A stretch of 64,000 nucleotides of DNA. It comes from Streptomyces geranii. Lineage in GTDB: Bacteria > Actinomycetota > Actinomycetes > Streptomycetales > Streptomycetaceae. Below the pieces are notes generated by a model. It did not search any database. It was not told where the DNA came from and saw only the letters and a list, made by a program, of their open reading frames with translations. The position numbers and the translations under genes are program-made. The DNA is taken from assembly GCF_002954775.1 (NCBI RefSeq), contig NZ_PJME01000021.1, positions 88,502 to 152,501 of the forward strand, read 5' to 3'. Shown in pieces: positions 52,237 to 61,600 of the stretch (position 1 is the first letter of the stretch; every line of letters begins with the position of its first letter).

Positions 52237-53385
52237 ATGAGCGACCGGATGACGACACCCTGGGCCGAACTGACGCTGACCCGTTTCCCCGCCGATCCGC
52301 GTGAGCGGCTGCGCGCCTGGGACGCCGCGGACGAGTACCTCCTCGGGCATCTCGCGCAGGACGGGACCGATCTGTCCGGCACGGTCGTGGTCGTCGGCGA
52401 CCGCTGGGGTGCGCTCACCACGGCGCTCGCCGCGCACCGTCCGACGCAGATCACCGACTCGTTCCTGGCCCAGGAGGCGACCCGGGCCAACCTGCGGCGG
52501 GCCGACGTGGACGAGGACTCCGTACGGCTGCTCACCACCCAGGACGCTCCGCCCGAGCGGGTCGACGTGCTGCTCCTGCGGGTGCCGAAGAGCCTGGCGC
52601 TGCTTGAGGACCAGCTGCTGCGGCTGGCGCCCGCGCTGCACGAGGGCACGGTCGTCGTCGGCACCGGCATGGTGAAGGAGATCCACACCTCGACGCTGAA
52701 GCTGTTCGAGCGGATCGTCGGCCCGACCCGGACCTCCCTCGCGGAGAGGAAGGCCCGGCTGATCTTCAGCACCGTCGGGCCGATGATGAGCCGGGGGGCC
52801 AGTCCCTGGCCGTACCGCTACACGCTGCCCGACGGCATCGGCTCCGCCTCGGGGCACCCGGTCGTCAACCACGCGGGCGTCTTCTGCGCCGAGCGCCTCG
52901 ACATCGGCACCCGCTTCTTCCTCCAGCACCTGCCCGAGCCGTCGGGTGCCGCCCGGGTGGTGGACCTGGGCTGCGGGAACGGTGTGGTCGGTACGGCGGT
53001 GGCGCTGGCCGCGCCGGAGGCCGAGCTGCTCTTCGTCGACGAGTCGTTCCAGGCGGTCGCCTCGGCGGAGGCCACGTACGAGGCCAACGGACTGCTCGCC
53101 GGGCGGGCCGGGTTCCGGGTCGGGGACGGGCTGGCCGGGACCGAGGACGAGAGTGTCGACCTCGTGCTGACCAATCCGCCCTTCCACACCCACCAGGCGA
53201 CGTCCGACGCCACGGCCTGGCGGATGTTCACCGGCGCGCGGCGGGCGCTGCGGCCGGGCGGTGAGCTGTGGGTGATCGGGAACCGGCATCTCGGCTATCA
53301 CCTCAAGCTGCGGAAGCTGTTCGGGAACAGTCGGCTCGTCGCGAGCGACGCGAAGTTCGTGGTGCTGAAGGCCGTCAAGCAGTAG
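52237..53385 (+). CDS. Class I SAM methyltransferase, RlmG/RsmC-like
   Basis: 382-residue protein with two Rossmann-like halves. The N-terminal one is degenerate (VVVVGDRWGALTTALA). The C-terminal half has the SAM motif VVDLGCGNGVVGT and the catalytic NPPF motif (LVLTNPPFH) of N2-guanine methyltransferases. The overall layout matches RlmG (23S rRNA G1835) and RsmC. The start may be 52237 or the ATG at 52249; TAGGCT 9 nt upstream suggests a leaderless transcript. The nucleotide target is inferred. Confidence 0.8.
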   Translation: MSDRMTTPWAELTLTRFPADPRERLRAWDAADEYLLGHLAQDGTDLSGTVVVVGDRWGALTTALAAHRPTQITDSFLAQEATRANLRRADVDEDSVRLLTTQDAPPERVDVLLLRVPKSLALLEDQLLRLAPALHEGTVVVGTGMVKEIHTSTLKLFERIVGPTRTSLAERKARLIFSTVGPMMSRGASPWPYRYTLPDGIGSASGHPVVNHAGVFCAERLDIGTRFFLQHLPEPSGAARVVDLGCGNGVVGTAVALAAPEAELLFVDESFQAVASAEATYEANGLLAGRAGFRVGDGLAGTEDESVDLVLTNPPFHTHQATSDATAWRMFTGARRALRPGGELWVIGNRHLGYHLKLRKLFGNSRLVASDAKFVVLKAVKQ

Positions 53386-53429
53386 CCGGGTGATGCGCTC
53401 GTCCTGTGGTGCGGTGAATTCTTACCACC

Positions 53430-54218
53430 TCAGGCGGCGGTGACGGCTGGCTCTCCGCGCAGGGCCCGTGGTGACGCGCCGAGTTCGCGGCGGCAGGCCT
53501 TGTTGAAGGCCTGGAGGTCGGGGATGCCTACGGAGGCCGCCACCGCCGGGATGGAGAGGGTCGAGGCGCGCAGCAGGTGGCGGGCTCGGTCGAGTCTGCG
53601 GCGGCGGATGTAGCCGACCACGGTGTCGCCGGTCGCCGCCTTGAAGAGCCTGGCCAGGTGGTTGTGCGAGACGCCTGCCGCCTGGGCGACGACCGGCACG
53701 GTGAGCGGGGCGGCCAGCTGGCCCTCGATGTAGGCGATGGCGGCGCTGACCGCCGGGTGCGGGCCGGGGCCGGGACGTTCGGTGTCGGGGGTGAGGTGGG
53801 CGATGCGCCACAGCGCGGTCCAGATCTCGGCGCGTGTGTGCTCGGGGGCGCGGGGTACGGCGGCGATCGCGGCGAGCAACAGGCCGGTGAGGGTGGGGAG
53901 TTCGGGTCCCGCGTCCTGGACGACGGGGACTGTGCGCGAGGGTCCGGCGGCGGGGATGCGCAGGTGTGCGTAGAGGTGTTCGGAGCGGCCCTGGTAGCGG
54001 AAGCGGACCGTGGTGTCGGGCGGTACGAGGCTGACGCGGCCGGGGCGGACGACGTGCGGGGTGCCGTCGACGACCAGCTCGGCCTCGTACTGGTAGAGGT
54101 GCAGCTGCCACAGCTCCGGCAGCCGGAAGACGTCGGTGCGGCTCGCGACGCCGTGTACACCGACGCCCGCGTTCGCCACGTACGGCGGCTCCCCGAGGTA
54201 CAGCTCCGTCTCACGCAT
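53430..54218 (-). CDS. AraC-family transcriptional regulator
   Basis: 262-residue regulator with an N-terminal cupin-like sensing domain (about 1-150) and a C-terminal double HTH (about 165-255) with AAGVSHNHLARLFKAATGDTV and ASVGIPDLQAFNKACRRELG. It follows the aldolase gene by 28 bp on the same strand, so it may be co-transcribed, but TATTTT (54225-54230, minus strand) sits at -10 distance and could give it its own leaderless promoter. It probably controls the adjoining sugar genes. Confidence 0.85.
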   Translation of the reverse strand: MRETELYLGEPPYVANAGVGVHGVASRTDVFRLPELWQLHLYQYEAELVVDGTPHVVRPGRVSLVPPDTTVRFRYQGRSEHLYAHLRIPAAGPSRTVPVVQDAGPELPTLTGLLLAAIAAVPRAPEHTRAEIWTALWRIAHLTPDTERPGPGPHPAVSAAIAYIEGQLAAPLTVPVVAQAAGVSHNHLARLFKAATGDTVVGYIRRRRLDRARHLLRASTLSIPAVAASVGIPDLQAFNKACRRELGASPRALRGEPAVTAA

Positions 54219-54246
54219 GGTGAAAAAATACCAGCGATGGTCACGG

Positions 54247-55095
54247 TCAGCTCAGTACGCCAATGATCCGTGTCACCGTCCGCGCCATCGCCTCCCGGCC
54301 CACGCCCAGATACTTTCGCGGGTCGACGGCCTCGGGGTGGGCGGCGAGGAAGTCCCTGATGGCGCCGGTCATGGCGATGTTGAGGGCCGTACCGATGTTG
54401 ACCTTGGTGATCCCGCCCGCGACGGCGGCCACGAGTTCGCCGTCCGGTACGCCGGACGAGCCGTGCAGGACGAGGGGGACGTCCAGGGTGGCGGAGAGCC
54501 GCTTCAGGAGGTCGTGGTCGAGGGCCGCCGTACGGGTGGTCATGGCGTGCGTGCTGCCGACGGCCACCGCGAGGGCGTCCACTCCCGACTCGGCGACGAA
54601 GGCACGGGCCTCGGCGGGGTCGGTACGGGCGCCGGGTGCGTGGGCGTCCAGCGGGGGCCGGCCGTCCTTGCCGCCCACCTGTCCCAACTCGGCCTCGATC
54701 CAGAGCCCTTGGGCGTGTGCCCAGTCGGCGGCGGCGCGAGTGGCGGCGAGGTTCTCGGCGTACGGCAGCCGGGCCGCGTCGTACATCACGGAGCTGAATC
54801 CGGCGCCGGGTGCCTGGCGCAGCAGGTCGTCGCTCTGGACGTGGTCGAGGTGCAACGCGACGGGTACGGCGGCGCGTTCGGCGGCGGTGGCGGCTGCTCG
54901 GGCCAACGGGAGGAGCTGTCCGTGGCGGAACCTGGCCGCGTTCTCGCTGACTTGGAGGACCACGGGCGAACCTGCTCGCTCGGCACCGGCAATGACGGCC
55001 TCGACATGCTCCAGGGTGATGATGTTGAACGCGGCCACCGCCGAGTGGGCGGCAGCGGCCCGCGTGATGAGTTCACCGGTGGTCACCAGGGGCAT
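54247..55095 (-). CDS. Class II fructose/tagatose-bisphosphate-type aldolase
   Basis: 282-residue zinc aldolase cleaving a ketose bisphosphate to dihydroxyacetone phosphate and an aldehyde. Family features are AAFNIITLEHVEAVIAG, the zinc His and catalytic Asp in ALHLDHVQSDD, IEAELGQVGGKDG, and VLHGSSGVPD with ITKVNIGT. It resembles GatY/KbaY/AgaY tagatose-bisphosphate aldolases. It lies between a SIS isomerase and an AraC gene. No kinase gene is nearby, so the phosphorylated substrate must be made elsewhere. Confidence 0.85.
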   Translation of the reverse strand: MPLVTTGELITRAAAAHSAVAAFNIITLEHVEAVIAGAERAGSPVVLQVSENAARFRHGQLLPLARAAATAAERAAVPVALHLDHVQSDDLLRQAPGAGFSSVMYDAARLPYAENLAATRAAADWAHAQGLWIEAELGQVGGKDGRPPLDAHAPGARTDPAEARAFVAESGVDALAVAVGSTHAMTTRTAALDHDLLKRLSATLDVPLVLHGSSGVPDGELVAAVAGGITKVNIGTALNIAMTGAIRDFLAAHPEAVDPRKYLGVGREAMARTVTRIIGVLS

Positions 55096-55114
55096 GTCTC
55101 CTCCTTTCGGCCTC

Positions 55115-56020
55115 TCATGTGAGGATCACCGAGCGGGTGAGGTGGCGTGGGCGGTCGGGGTCGAGGCCCCGGGTCGCCGCCACCGCGACCGCCAGGCGCT
55201 GCGCGCGGACGAGTTCGGCCAGCGGGTCGAGGTCGCCGGCCACCCACAACGCCCCGGTGTCCCGCACCTGTTGGGCCAGTCCGTCCGGCGCCTCGCCGAA
55301 CATCCAGGTCGCTGTCCCCCGGGTGCTGACGCTGATGGGGCCGTGCCGGTACTCCATCGCCGGGTACGCCTCGGTCCAGGACAGGGACGCCTCGCGCATC
55401 TTGAGGCCGGCCTCGTTGGCGAGACCCACCGTCCAGCCCCGGCCGAGGAAGGTGAACTGCGCGCACTCGACGAGCCCTTCGGGCAACGGGGTGGCGAGCG
55501 CCGTACGGCAGTCGTCGACGACCGACTCGGTGTGCAGGCCGAGGTGGGTGCGGAGGAGGGTGAGGGCGGTGGTGGCGAACCTCGTCTGGACGACGGACCG
55601 TTCGTCCGCATAGTCGAGCACGACCAGGTCATCGGCTCTTTCCCTGACGGGAGTCCGGGGGTCGGCGGTGATCGCGGTCGTCCGCGTCCGCCGGTTTCGC
55701 GTACCCGTGGGCGGGTTCTCCCGTAGCCGTCCGAGCAGTTCGAGCACCTCGGTGGTGGTGCCGGACCGGGTGAGGGCGACGACGCGGTCGTACCAGCGGC
55801 CGTAGGGGTACTCGGAGGCGGCGAAGGCGTCCGTCTCGCCCTGGCCCGCGCTCTCGCGGAGGGCCGCCACGGCCTGGGCCATGAAGTACGAGGTGCCGCA
55901 GCCGACGATCGCTACCCGCTCCCCTGTGGCGGGCAGCGCGTCGGCGTGCTCGGCCGCCTCCGCGGCGGCACGGGTCCAGCACTCGGGCTGGCTGTTCAGT
56001 TCGTCCTCGACATGGGTCAT
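55115..56020 (-). CDS. SIS-domain sugar isomerase (AgaS/GlmS-isomerase-like)
   Basis: 301-residue protein with two SIS domains (about 30-160 and 185-290). VAIVGCGTSYFMAQAVA and ALTRSGTTTEVLELL bind the phosphosugar. AgaS-type members act as ketose/aldose isomerases or amino-sugar-phosphate deaminases. It is first gene of the aldolase operon (19-bp gap) and divergent from a DeoR gene. Substrate inferred only as a sugar phosphate, possibly an amino sugar. Confidence 0.82.
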   Translation of the reverse strand: MTHVEDELNSQPECWTRAAAEAAEHADALPATGERVAIVGCGTSYFMAQAVAALRESAGQGETDAFAASEYPYGRWYDRVVALTRSGTTTEVLELLGRLRENPPTGTRNRRTRTTAITADPRTPVRERADDLVVLDYADERSVVQTRFATTALTLLRTHLGLHTESVVDDCRTALATPLPEGLVECAQFTFLGRGWTVGLANEAGLKMREASLSWTEAYPAMEYRHGPISVSTRGTATWMFGEAPDGLAQQVRDTGALWVAGDLDPLAELVRAQRLAVAVAATRGLDPDRPRHLTRSVILT

Positions 56021-56070
56021 GCCGTGCCTCTCTGCCAGCCGACGGATGCTCGTTCTTGCAAGATATAGCT

Positions 56071-56093
56071 ATGCTTTGAGCATAATCAAGCAT
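56071..56093. promoter_or_regulatory. Operator-like repeat in the SIS/DeoR divergent promoter
   Basis: ATGCTTTGA and TCAAGCAT arms around GCATAA form an imperfect inverted repeat. The region is unusually AT-rich for the window and includes CATAAT and TATATC boxes on the two strands. It is the probable target of the adjacent DeoR protein. Confidence 0.5.
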
Positions 56094-56170
56094 TCCGTTC
56101 GCGGAGGGTGTGAGGATTCGGTGCGCTAGGGTCGCGGAAGATCGCCAAGATCGAGGAACGGAGAGTCCGG

Positions 56171-56950
56171 ATGTCCCGGGACGCCCGCTGGAAGTCCCTG
56201 CTGGAACTGCTGGTCGAGCGGGGCCGGCTGGAGGTCGAGGAGGTGGCGGCCGAGCTGGCGGTGTCGACCGCGACGATCCGCCGTGACTTCGACCAGCTCG
56301 CCGAGCAGCAGATGCTCGTGCGCACCAGGGGCGGCGCGGTCGTGCACGGGGTGTCGTACGAGCTGCCGCTGCGCTACAAGACCGCCCGGCGTGCCTCCGA
56401 GAAGCAGCGCATCGCGCGGGCGGTCGCGGGCCTGGTCGCACCCGGTGAGGCGGTGGGTCTGACGGGCGGTACGACCACGACGGAGGTGGCGCGCGCGTTG
56501 GCCGAGCGCGGCGATCTGGCCGTCGGTTCGCCCGCGCTGACGATCGTCACGAACGCGCTGAACATCGCCAACGAGCTTGCCGTTCGGCCCCAGTTCAAGA
56601 TCGTGGTGACGGGCGGGGTCGCGCGCCCGCAGTCGTACGAACTCATCGGGCCGCTGGCGGACGGGGTGCTGGGCCAGATCACCATCGACCTGGCCGTGCT
56701 GGGTGTGGTCGCCCTCGACGTCACGCACGGGGCCGCGGCGAACGACGAGGCGGAGGCCGCGATCAACCGCCTGCTGTGCGAGCGCGCCGGGCGGGTGGTG
56801 GTGGCCGCCGACTCCAGCAAGCTGGGACAGCGGGCGTTCGCCCGGATCTGCGCGGTCGAGGCCGTGGACACACTGGTCACGGACACGGCGGCGGACGAGG
56901 AGATGGTGGGGCGGTTCGAGGAGGCCGGGGTCAGGGTCATCACGGTCTGA
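56171..56950 (+). CDS. DeoR-family regulator of the sugar cluster
   Basis: 259-residue regulator. The N-terminal HTH has RGRLEVEEVAAELAVSTATIRRDFDQLAEQQMLVRTRGGAV. The sensor domain has GLTGGTTTTEVARALAERG and IDLAVLGVVALDVTHGA. It resembles AgaR-type regulators that respond to sugar phosphates. It is divergent from the SIS/aldolase operon across a 150-bp promoter region with an operator-like dyad. It likely represses that operon and itself. Confidence 0.87.
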   Translation: MSRDARWKSLLELLVERGRLEVEEVAAELAVSTATIRRDFDQLAEQQMLVRTRGGAVVHGVSYELPLRYKTARRASEKQRIARAVAGLVAPGEAVGLTGGTTTTEVARALAERGDLAVGSPALTIVTNALNIANELAVRPQFKIVVTGGVARPQSYELIGPLADGVLGQITIDLAVLGVVALDVTHGAAANDEAEAAINRLLCERAGRVVVAADSSKLGQRAFARICAVEAVDTLVTDTAADEEMVGRFEEAGVRVITV

Positions 56951-57005
56951 ACGGGTACGGCACTCCCCCGACCGCCCCCTCCCCCAACCGCCTTGGCTCA
57001 TTGGG

Positions 57006-57056
57006 CGATCCGCACAGGGGGGACGGTCCGCTGAGGGGGGCGATCCGCTCAGGGGG
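57006..57056. repeat. Three imperfect 16-18 bp tandem repeats
   Basis: Units at 57006-57023, 57024-57040 and 57041-57056 share CGRTCCGCWSAGGGGG. They lie between convergent DeoR and RpiB-like genes and run into the last codons of the latter. Confidence 0.65.
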
Positions 57057-57504
57057 CGGTTCTGCTCCCGTCGAGCCGTTCGACGCGTGCCACGTTCTCC
57101 CGGTCCTCGGTATCCTCGCTCGCCTCGGCGGCGAACCAGGCGTCCAGGATCTCCTTGAGCAGCGGTTCCGAGGTAAGGCGCAGGCTGAGCGCGAGGACGT
57201 TGGCGTCGTTCCAGCGGCGCGCGCCGTCCGCCGCGTAGGCGTCCGTGCACAGGGCCGCGCGTACTCCGGGCACCTTGTTCGCGGCGATCGACGCGCCCGT
57301 ACCGGTCCAGCAGCAGACGACGGCCTGGTCGGCGTTCCCGGCGGCGACCTCGCGGGCCGCAGCCTCCGAGCAGGCGGCCCACTGCGGATCGTCGCCGGGG
57401 CGCAGTGCCCCGTACGCCACCACTTCGTGGCCACGGTCGCGCAGTTGCCCGAGGAGGGCGCGCGCGACGGGTTCGTCCATGTCGGAGGAGACAGAGATCC
57501 GCAT
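57049..57504 (-). CDS. RpiB/LacAB-family sugar-phosphate isomerase
   Basis: 151-residue isomerase of the RpiB family. The catalytic loop CWTGTGASIAANKVPGVRAA keeps the family cysteine (C-G-T-G-x-G becomes C-W-T-G-T-G). NDANVLALSLRL matches the conserved C-terminal helix text. Family members isomerise ribose-5-P, galactose-6-P or tetrulose phosphates. It is 9 bp after the amidohydrolase gene on the same strand. The Gly-to-Trp change in the loop hints at a non-ribose substrate. Confidence 0.82.
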   Translation of the reverse strand: MRISVSSDMDEPVARALLGQLRDRGHEVVAYGALRPGDDPQWAACSEAAAREVAAGNADQAVVCCWTGTGASIAANKVPGVRAALCTDAYAADGARRWNDANVLALSLRLTSEPLLKEILDAWFAAEASEDTEDRENVARVERLDGSRTAP

Positions 57505-57513
57505 GCCCCGAGA

Positions 57514-58491
57514 CTAACCGGCCGTGGAACGAGCGGTCACCGCGAGTCGCGGGAAGAGCTTCTCGGCGTTGCCGCGGTTGACCGCGTGCAGCTGGCCGGG
57601 TCCCCAACCGGCGTACGTGTCAAGGCCGTTGTCGAAGCCGGTGCTCCACTCCTCGGGGAGCATCGGGAAGTCGCTGCCGAACAGGATGCGTTCGGGGTCG
57701 GCGAAGGCCAGCAGTGAGGGCAGGGTCGCGGGGCTGCCCGCGAGGGCGGTGTCGAAGTAGAAGCGGCGCAGGTCGGCGAGGATGTCCTCGGGGGTGGTGT
57801 CGGGGGCGAGGTGACCGGCGAGGGCCAGCCGGTGGGCGGCGTACGGCAGGAAGCCGCCCGCGTGCGGCAGGATCATCCGCATCCGGGGGTAGCGGCGGGG
57901 CACCCCGCGCATCGCCAGATGCAGGGCGGTACGGCTGGTGTCGTAGGGAAAATCGACCAGCGGGGCGGGCGGCAGTTCCGGGTCGGGGCGGCCCGGCGGG
58001 GCGGTGGGGTGGACGAACACGACGGCGGACCGGTGGTCCAGCTCGGCCCACAGGGGCTCGAAGGCCGGGTCGCCGAGGTAGTGGCCCTGGGCGTTGGACA
58101 GGACCATCACGCCGTCGGCGTTCAGCTCGTCCAGGGCGTGGGCGGCCTCGGCGAGCGCGCCGGCGACGTCCGGGAGGGGCAGTACGGCGAACATGCCGAA
58201 GCGGTCGGACCGTTTTCCGACCAGTTGGGCCGTGTACTCGTTGACGCTGCGCGCCCCCGTTCGGGCGCCGGCCGGGTCGTCGGGGGCGGCGAGGGGTGCG
58301 GCGTACGACAGCATGCCGGTGGCGATGGACCGGCGGTCCATCATCGCGAGCGCGCTCTCCTCGTCCCACACGGGAGCGGGCCAGCCGAGGCCGGACGCGC
58401 GCCCGGCCATCGCCCGGGCGCGCTCCGGCGGGATCAGGTGCTGATGGACGTCGATGCGGGTGGGGCCGGTCCGGATAAGATCGTCCGCCAT
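57514..58491 (-). CDS. Amidohydrolase-2 (ACMSD-like) family hydrolase or decarboxylase
   Basis: 325-residue metal-dependent barrel enzyme. The metal ligands are in IDVHQHLIPPE (HxH), the His in LPHAGGFLPY and the Asp in ILFGSDFPML. The ACMSD group contains decarboxylases of aromatic or semialdehyde acids and some lactonases. GAGGAGG lies 9 nt before the ATG. It is first gene of a two-gene unit with the RpiB-like isomerase, so a lactone or sugar-acid substrate is plausible but unproven. Confidence 0.8.
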   Translation of the reverse strand: MADDLIRTGPTRIDVHQHLIPPERARAMAGRASGLGWPAPVWDEESALAMMDRRSIATGMLSYAAPLAAPDDPAGARTGARSVNEYTAQLVGKRSDRFGMFAVLPLPDVAGALAEAAHALDELNADGVMVLSNAQGHYLGDPAFEPLWAELDHRSAVVFVHPTAPPGRPDPELPPAPLVDFPYDTSRTALHLAMRGVPRRYPRMRMILPHAGGFLPYAAHRLALAGHLAPDTTPEDILADLRRFYFDTALAGSPATLPSLLAFADPERILFGSDFPMLPEEWSTGFDNGLDTYAGWGPGQLHAVNRGNAEKLFPRLAVTARSTAG

Positions 58492-58532
58492 AGGTCCGAG
58501 CCTCCTCGGATTCGGCCGATGTGGTGCGTGTG

Positions 58533-58580
58533 TGATGCGTGATACCTGATGCGTGATGTTTGTTATCAGCAGATATCAGC
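58533..58580. promoter_or_regulatory. Two sets of direct repeats upstream of the amidohydrolase gene
   Basis: TGATGCGTGAT occurs at 58533-58543 and 58547-58557. Immediately beyond, TGTTATCAGC and AGATATCAGC (58561-58580) form a 10-bp-period repeat with ATCAGC in common. They probably include a regulator site for the minus-strand amidohydrolase/isomerase unit. Confidence 0.45.
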
Positions 58581-58645
58581 CGACAAATGACGATACGCGA
58601 CCTGCCACCCGCGTCACATCTCGGGAAGCTCCCGCCCTCCGCCGC

Positions 58646-61600
58646 TCAGCCGCCGCTGCCGGGGTCGCAGCAGCCTTCCCTTCGCATCTGGTGGCTGACC
58701 TCCAGCCAGTACTCGGGTGAGGCCGAAGCACCCTGCGGGTCGTGCTGCCGCGTGGCGGCGGCGCCGAAAGCTTCGACGAGGTCCGCCTGCTCGAAGGGGA
58801 TGCCGCCGCGCAGGACCGCGACGGTACGGACGAGACTGGCGAAGTCGGTGAACGGGTCGCCGTCGACGACGGTGAGGTCGGCGAGCTTGCCCTCCTCCAG
58901 GGTGCCCAGATCGGCGTCGGCGCCGAAGACGCGTGCGGGCAGCAGGGTGGCGGTGCGCAGTGCCTCCGCCGGGGACAGGCCCGCGCGGTGGAGTGCGCGC
59001 AGGGAGAGGTGGAGGTGCAGGCCCACCGGGACGAGCGGCTGGTCCGTGCCGAGGGCGACCAGGCCGCCCGCCGCGAGGATCCGCCGATAGATGTCCAACT
59101 CTCGCTCCAGTGTGGCCAGTTGTGCTTCGGTCGGCGCGACTCCGGCCTGTTGCCGGACGAGTGCGGTGTCCCAGGGCGGCATGAGCGTCGTGACGCGCGG
59201 GTCGTCCGCGAGGGCGGGGTCGGCGCCGAGCAGGGGCAGGGCCGTGAACGGGGTGGCGATGAGGTGGAAGTCGGTACGGGTGTAGATCTCCTCCAGGTCC
59301 TGGTAGGCGCGGCCGGTCGCCGTGGTCGCGTGCCCGAACTCCAGTCGCTGGGTGGCCTGCAGATGGGTCGTCAGATCCTGGCCGAGCTGAACTCCCGGAC
59401 TGCACAGGTGACTTCCACTGCGCACCCCGAGCCGGTCGTGGGCGAAGTCGGCGGCCTCCTTCATCACCCAGCCCGGCGCCCGTACGTACGTCTTCACGAA
59501 GTCCCAGTCCAGCGCCCGCGCCCGGGCCAGCGAGCGGCGCAGGCCCTCGGGGGTGCGGTGGGCGCGGGCCATGCTGTAGGCGACGCGGCCTCCGTCCAGG
59601 AGTTCGCCGGTGGACAGGAGCCGGGGTCCGGCGAGGACACCGGCGGCGACCGCCTCCCGGAGGCGGGCCTGTTCGTAGGCGAAGCCGCCGAGCGAGACGG
59701 CCGTCGTGATGCCGTACGCGAGTTGCAGTGCGGTCTGGCGACCGCCGTAGGTGGACTGCCAGGGGTGGGTGTGCGCGTCCCAGAGGCCCGGGAGCACCGT
59801 GCGCCCGCTCGCGTCGATCCGGCGTTCGGCGGGGCGGCCGGCCCGGTGCGGGGCGACCTCGGCGATCCGGCCGTCGCGGATCACGACATCGATGTCCTCG
59901 CGTACGTCCGGCCCGGTGCCGTCCCAGAAGCGGCCCGCGTGGACGACCGTGTCGGCCGGGCGGGGGCGCCGGTAGTCCAGCGGGACACGGACGGTACGGG
60001 TGCTGCCGTCGGCGATGTCGGTGAGGCGCAGGGTGCCGGCGGAGAGGTGGAGGAGGGTGCGGGCGTCGGCGGACCAGGACGGGTGGTCGGCGGGCTCGGT
60101 GGTGAGCCGGCGTGGCTCCCCGTCGGGGGTGCCGTCGGCGCGGACGGGCAGCAGCCACAGCGCGGACTCGGCGACGACGGCCATCCAGCGGCCGTCCGGG
60201 GACCAGACGGGCCCGGAGTCATAGCGGTCGGCGAGCGAGGTGTGCGGGGCGAGGGCGTGCAGGACGGCGGTGCCGGTGGTGGTGTCGACGACCCGGATGA
60301 GGTTGAAGCCCTCACGGAAGCGCTGGTTGATCCGGTTCCGGTCGCAGAAGGCGACGTACCGGCCGTCGGGCGACCAGCTGGGGCGGCCGGGCAGACCGCC
60401 CGCGCCGAGGGGCGCGGCGAGGATCCGTTCGGTGCCGTCGGGCAGTTCGCGTACGACGAGGTTGCCCGACATGTCCAGGCAGGCCAGCCGGGTGCCGTCG
60501 GGCGAGAGGGCGGGGAAGACGCGTCCGCCCCCGGCCAGCACGGTCTCCGTGCCCGAGTCGAGGTCGCGGCGCCGCACGGTGAACAGGCCGTCGCGGTCGT
60601 CGGCGTACACCAACGCTGTGCCGTCGGGTGTCCAGGTGGGCGCCAACACATAGCGGGTGGCGGGGACTTGGAGCACCTTGCGCGGTGGCCGCCCGCCCGT
60701 CGTGCCGACGGTCCACAGCGCGTTCAGCGCGGCGAAGGCGACGGAACGGCCGTCCGGGGAGAGGGCGGGGAGGTGGAGTGCGCGCACGGGGCGGGTGCCG
60801 GTGCCCTCGAAGTCGTATGACTTTACTCGGTACTTGGGGCGGGTCACGGGGAGGGTGGCCGTGAACGGGATCTGTTCGCCGGCAGCCGGAACGTCCGGAT
60901 CAGTCAATCGGAAACGGCCGTCGATGTTCAGCAGCAGGCGTTCGCCGTCCGTCCAGCGGGGTGGTGCCGGGAGCAGGTCGCCCTCGACGGAGATCGGTGT
61001 GCCGTCCACGACGAGGGTGCAGGAGGCGGCGGGGGCGGCCGTGGTGCGCAGGAGGGCCAGGCGTCCGGTGGGTGAGACGGCAGGGGTCATCAGCTGGGCG
61101 CCGGAGGCGTCGGTGTACTCCGTGACGACCGGGCCCGAGCCGTCGGCGGCCACGGACGCGACGGTGGACGCGCGCAGGGTGCCCGGGGCCGGGACGGTCG
61201 CGCGCACGAACAGCACCCGCTCGCCGTCGGGCGACCAGGTCGGATCGAAGTCCTCCCAGGCCGTGTCCTGCCCGGGCCCCTGCTGGCCGGGGCGCCCGGT
61301 GAGCCGGGTCAGCACGCCGGTGCGCACGTTCACCACCCAGACGCGGTACGGGGCGCCGGTCACGGTGTCGCCACCGCGCTCGGAGGCGAACGCGACGCGG
61401 GTGCCGTCCGGCGACCAGGCCGGACCCCGGTCGTCCCAGGGACCGTCGGTGAGCTGCCGCAGGCCTGTGCCGTCGGAGCGGAGCGTCCAGAGGTGGAAGG
61501 CGCCACCGCGGTAGGCGCATACGACGAGACGGGTGCCGTCGGGCGAGAACTGGGGGCGGGTGGGTTCGAGGCCGGGCGCGGTCAGCGGGACGGCGGTGCC

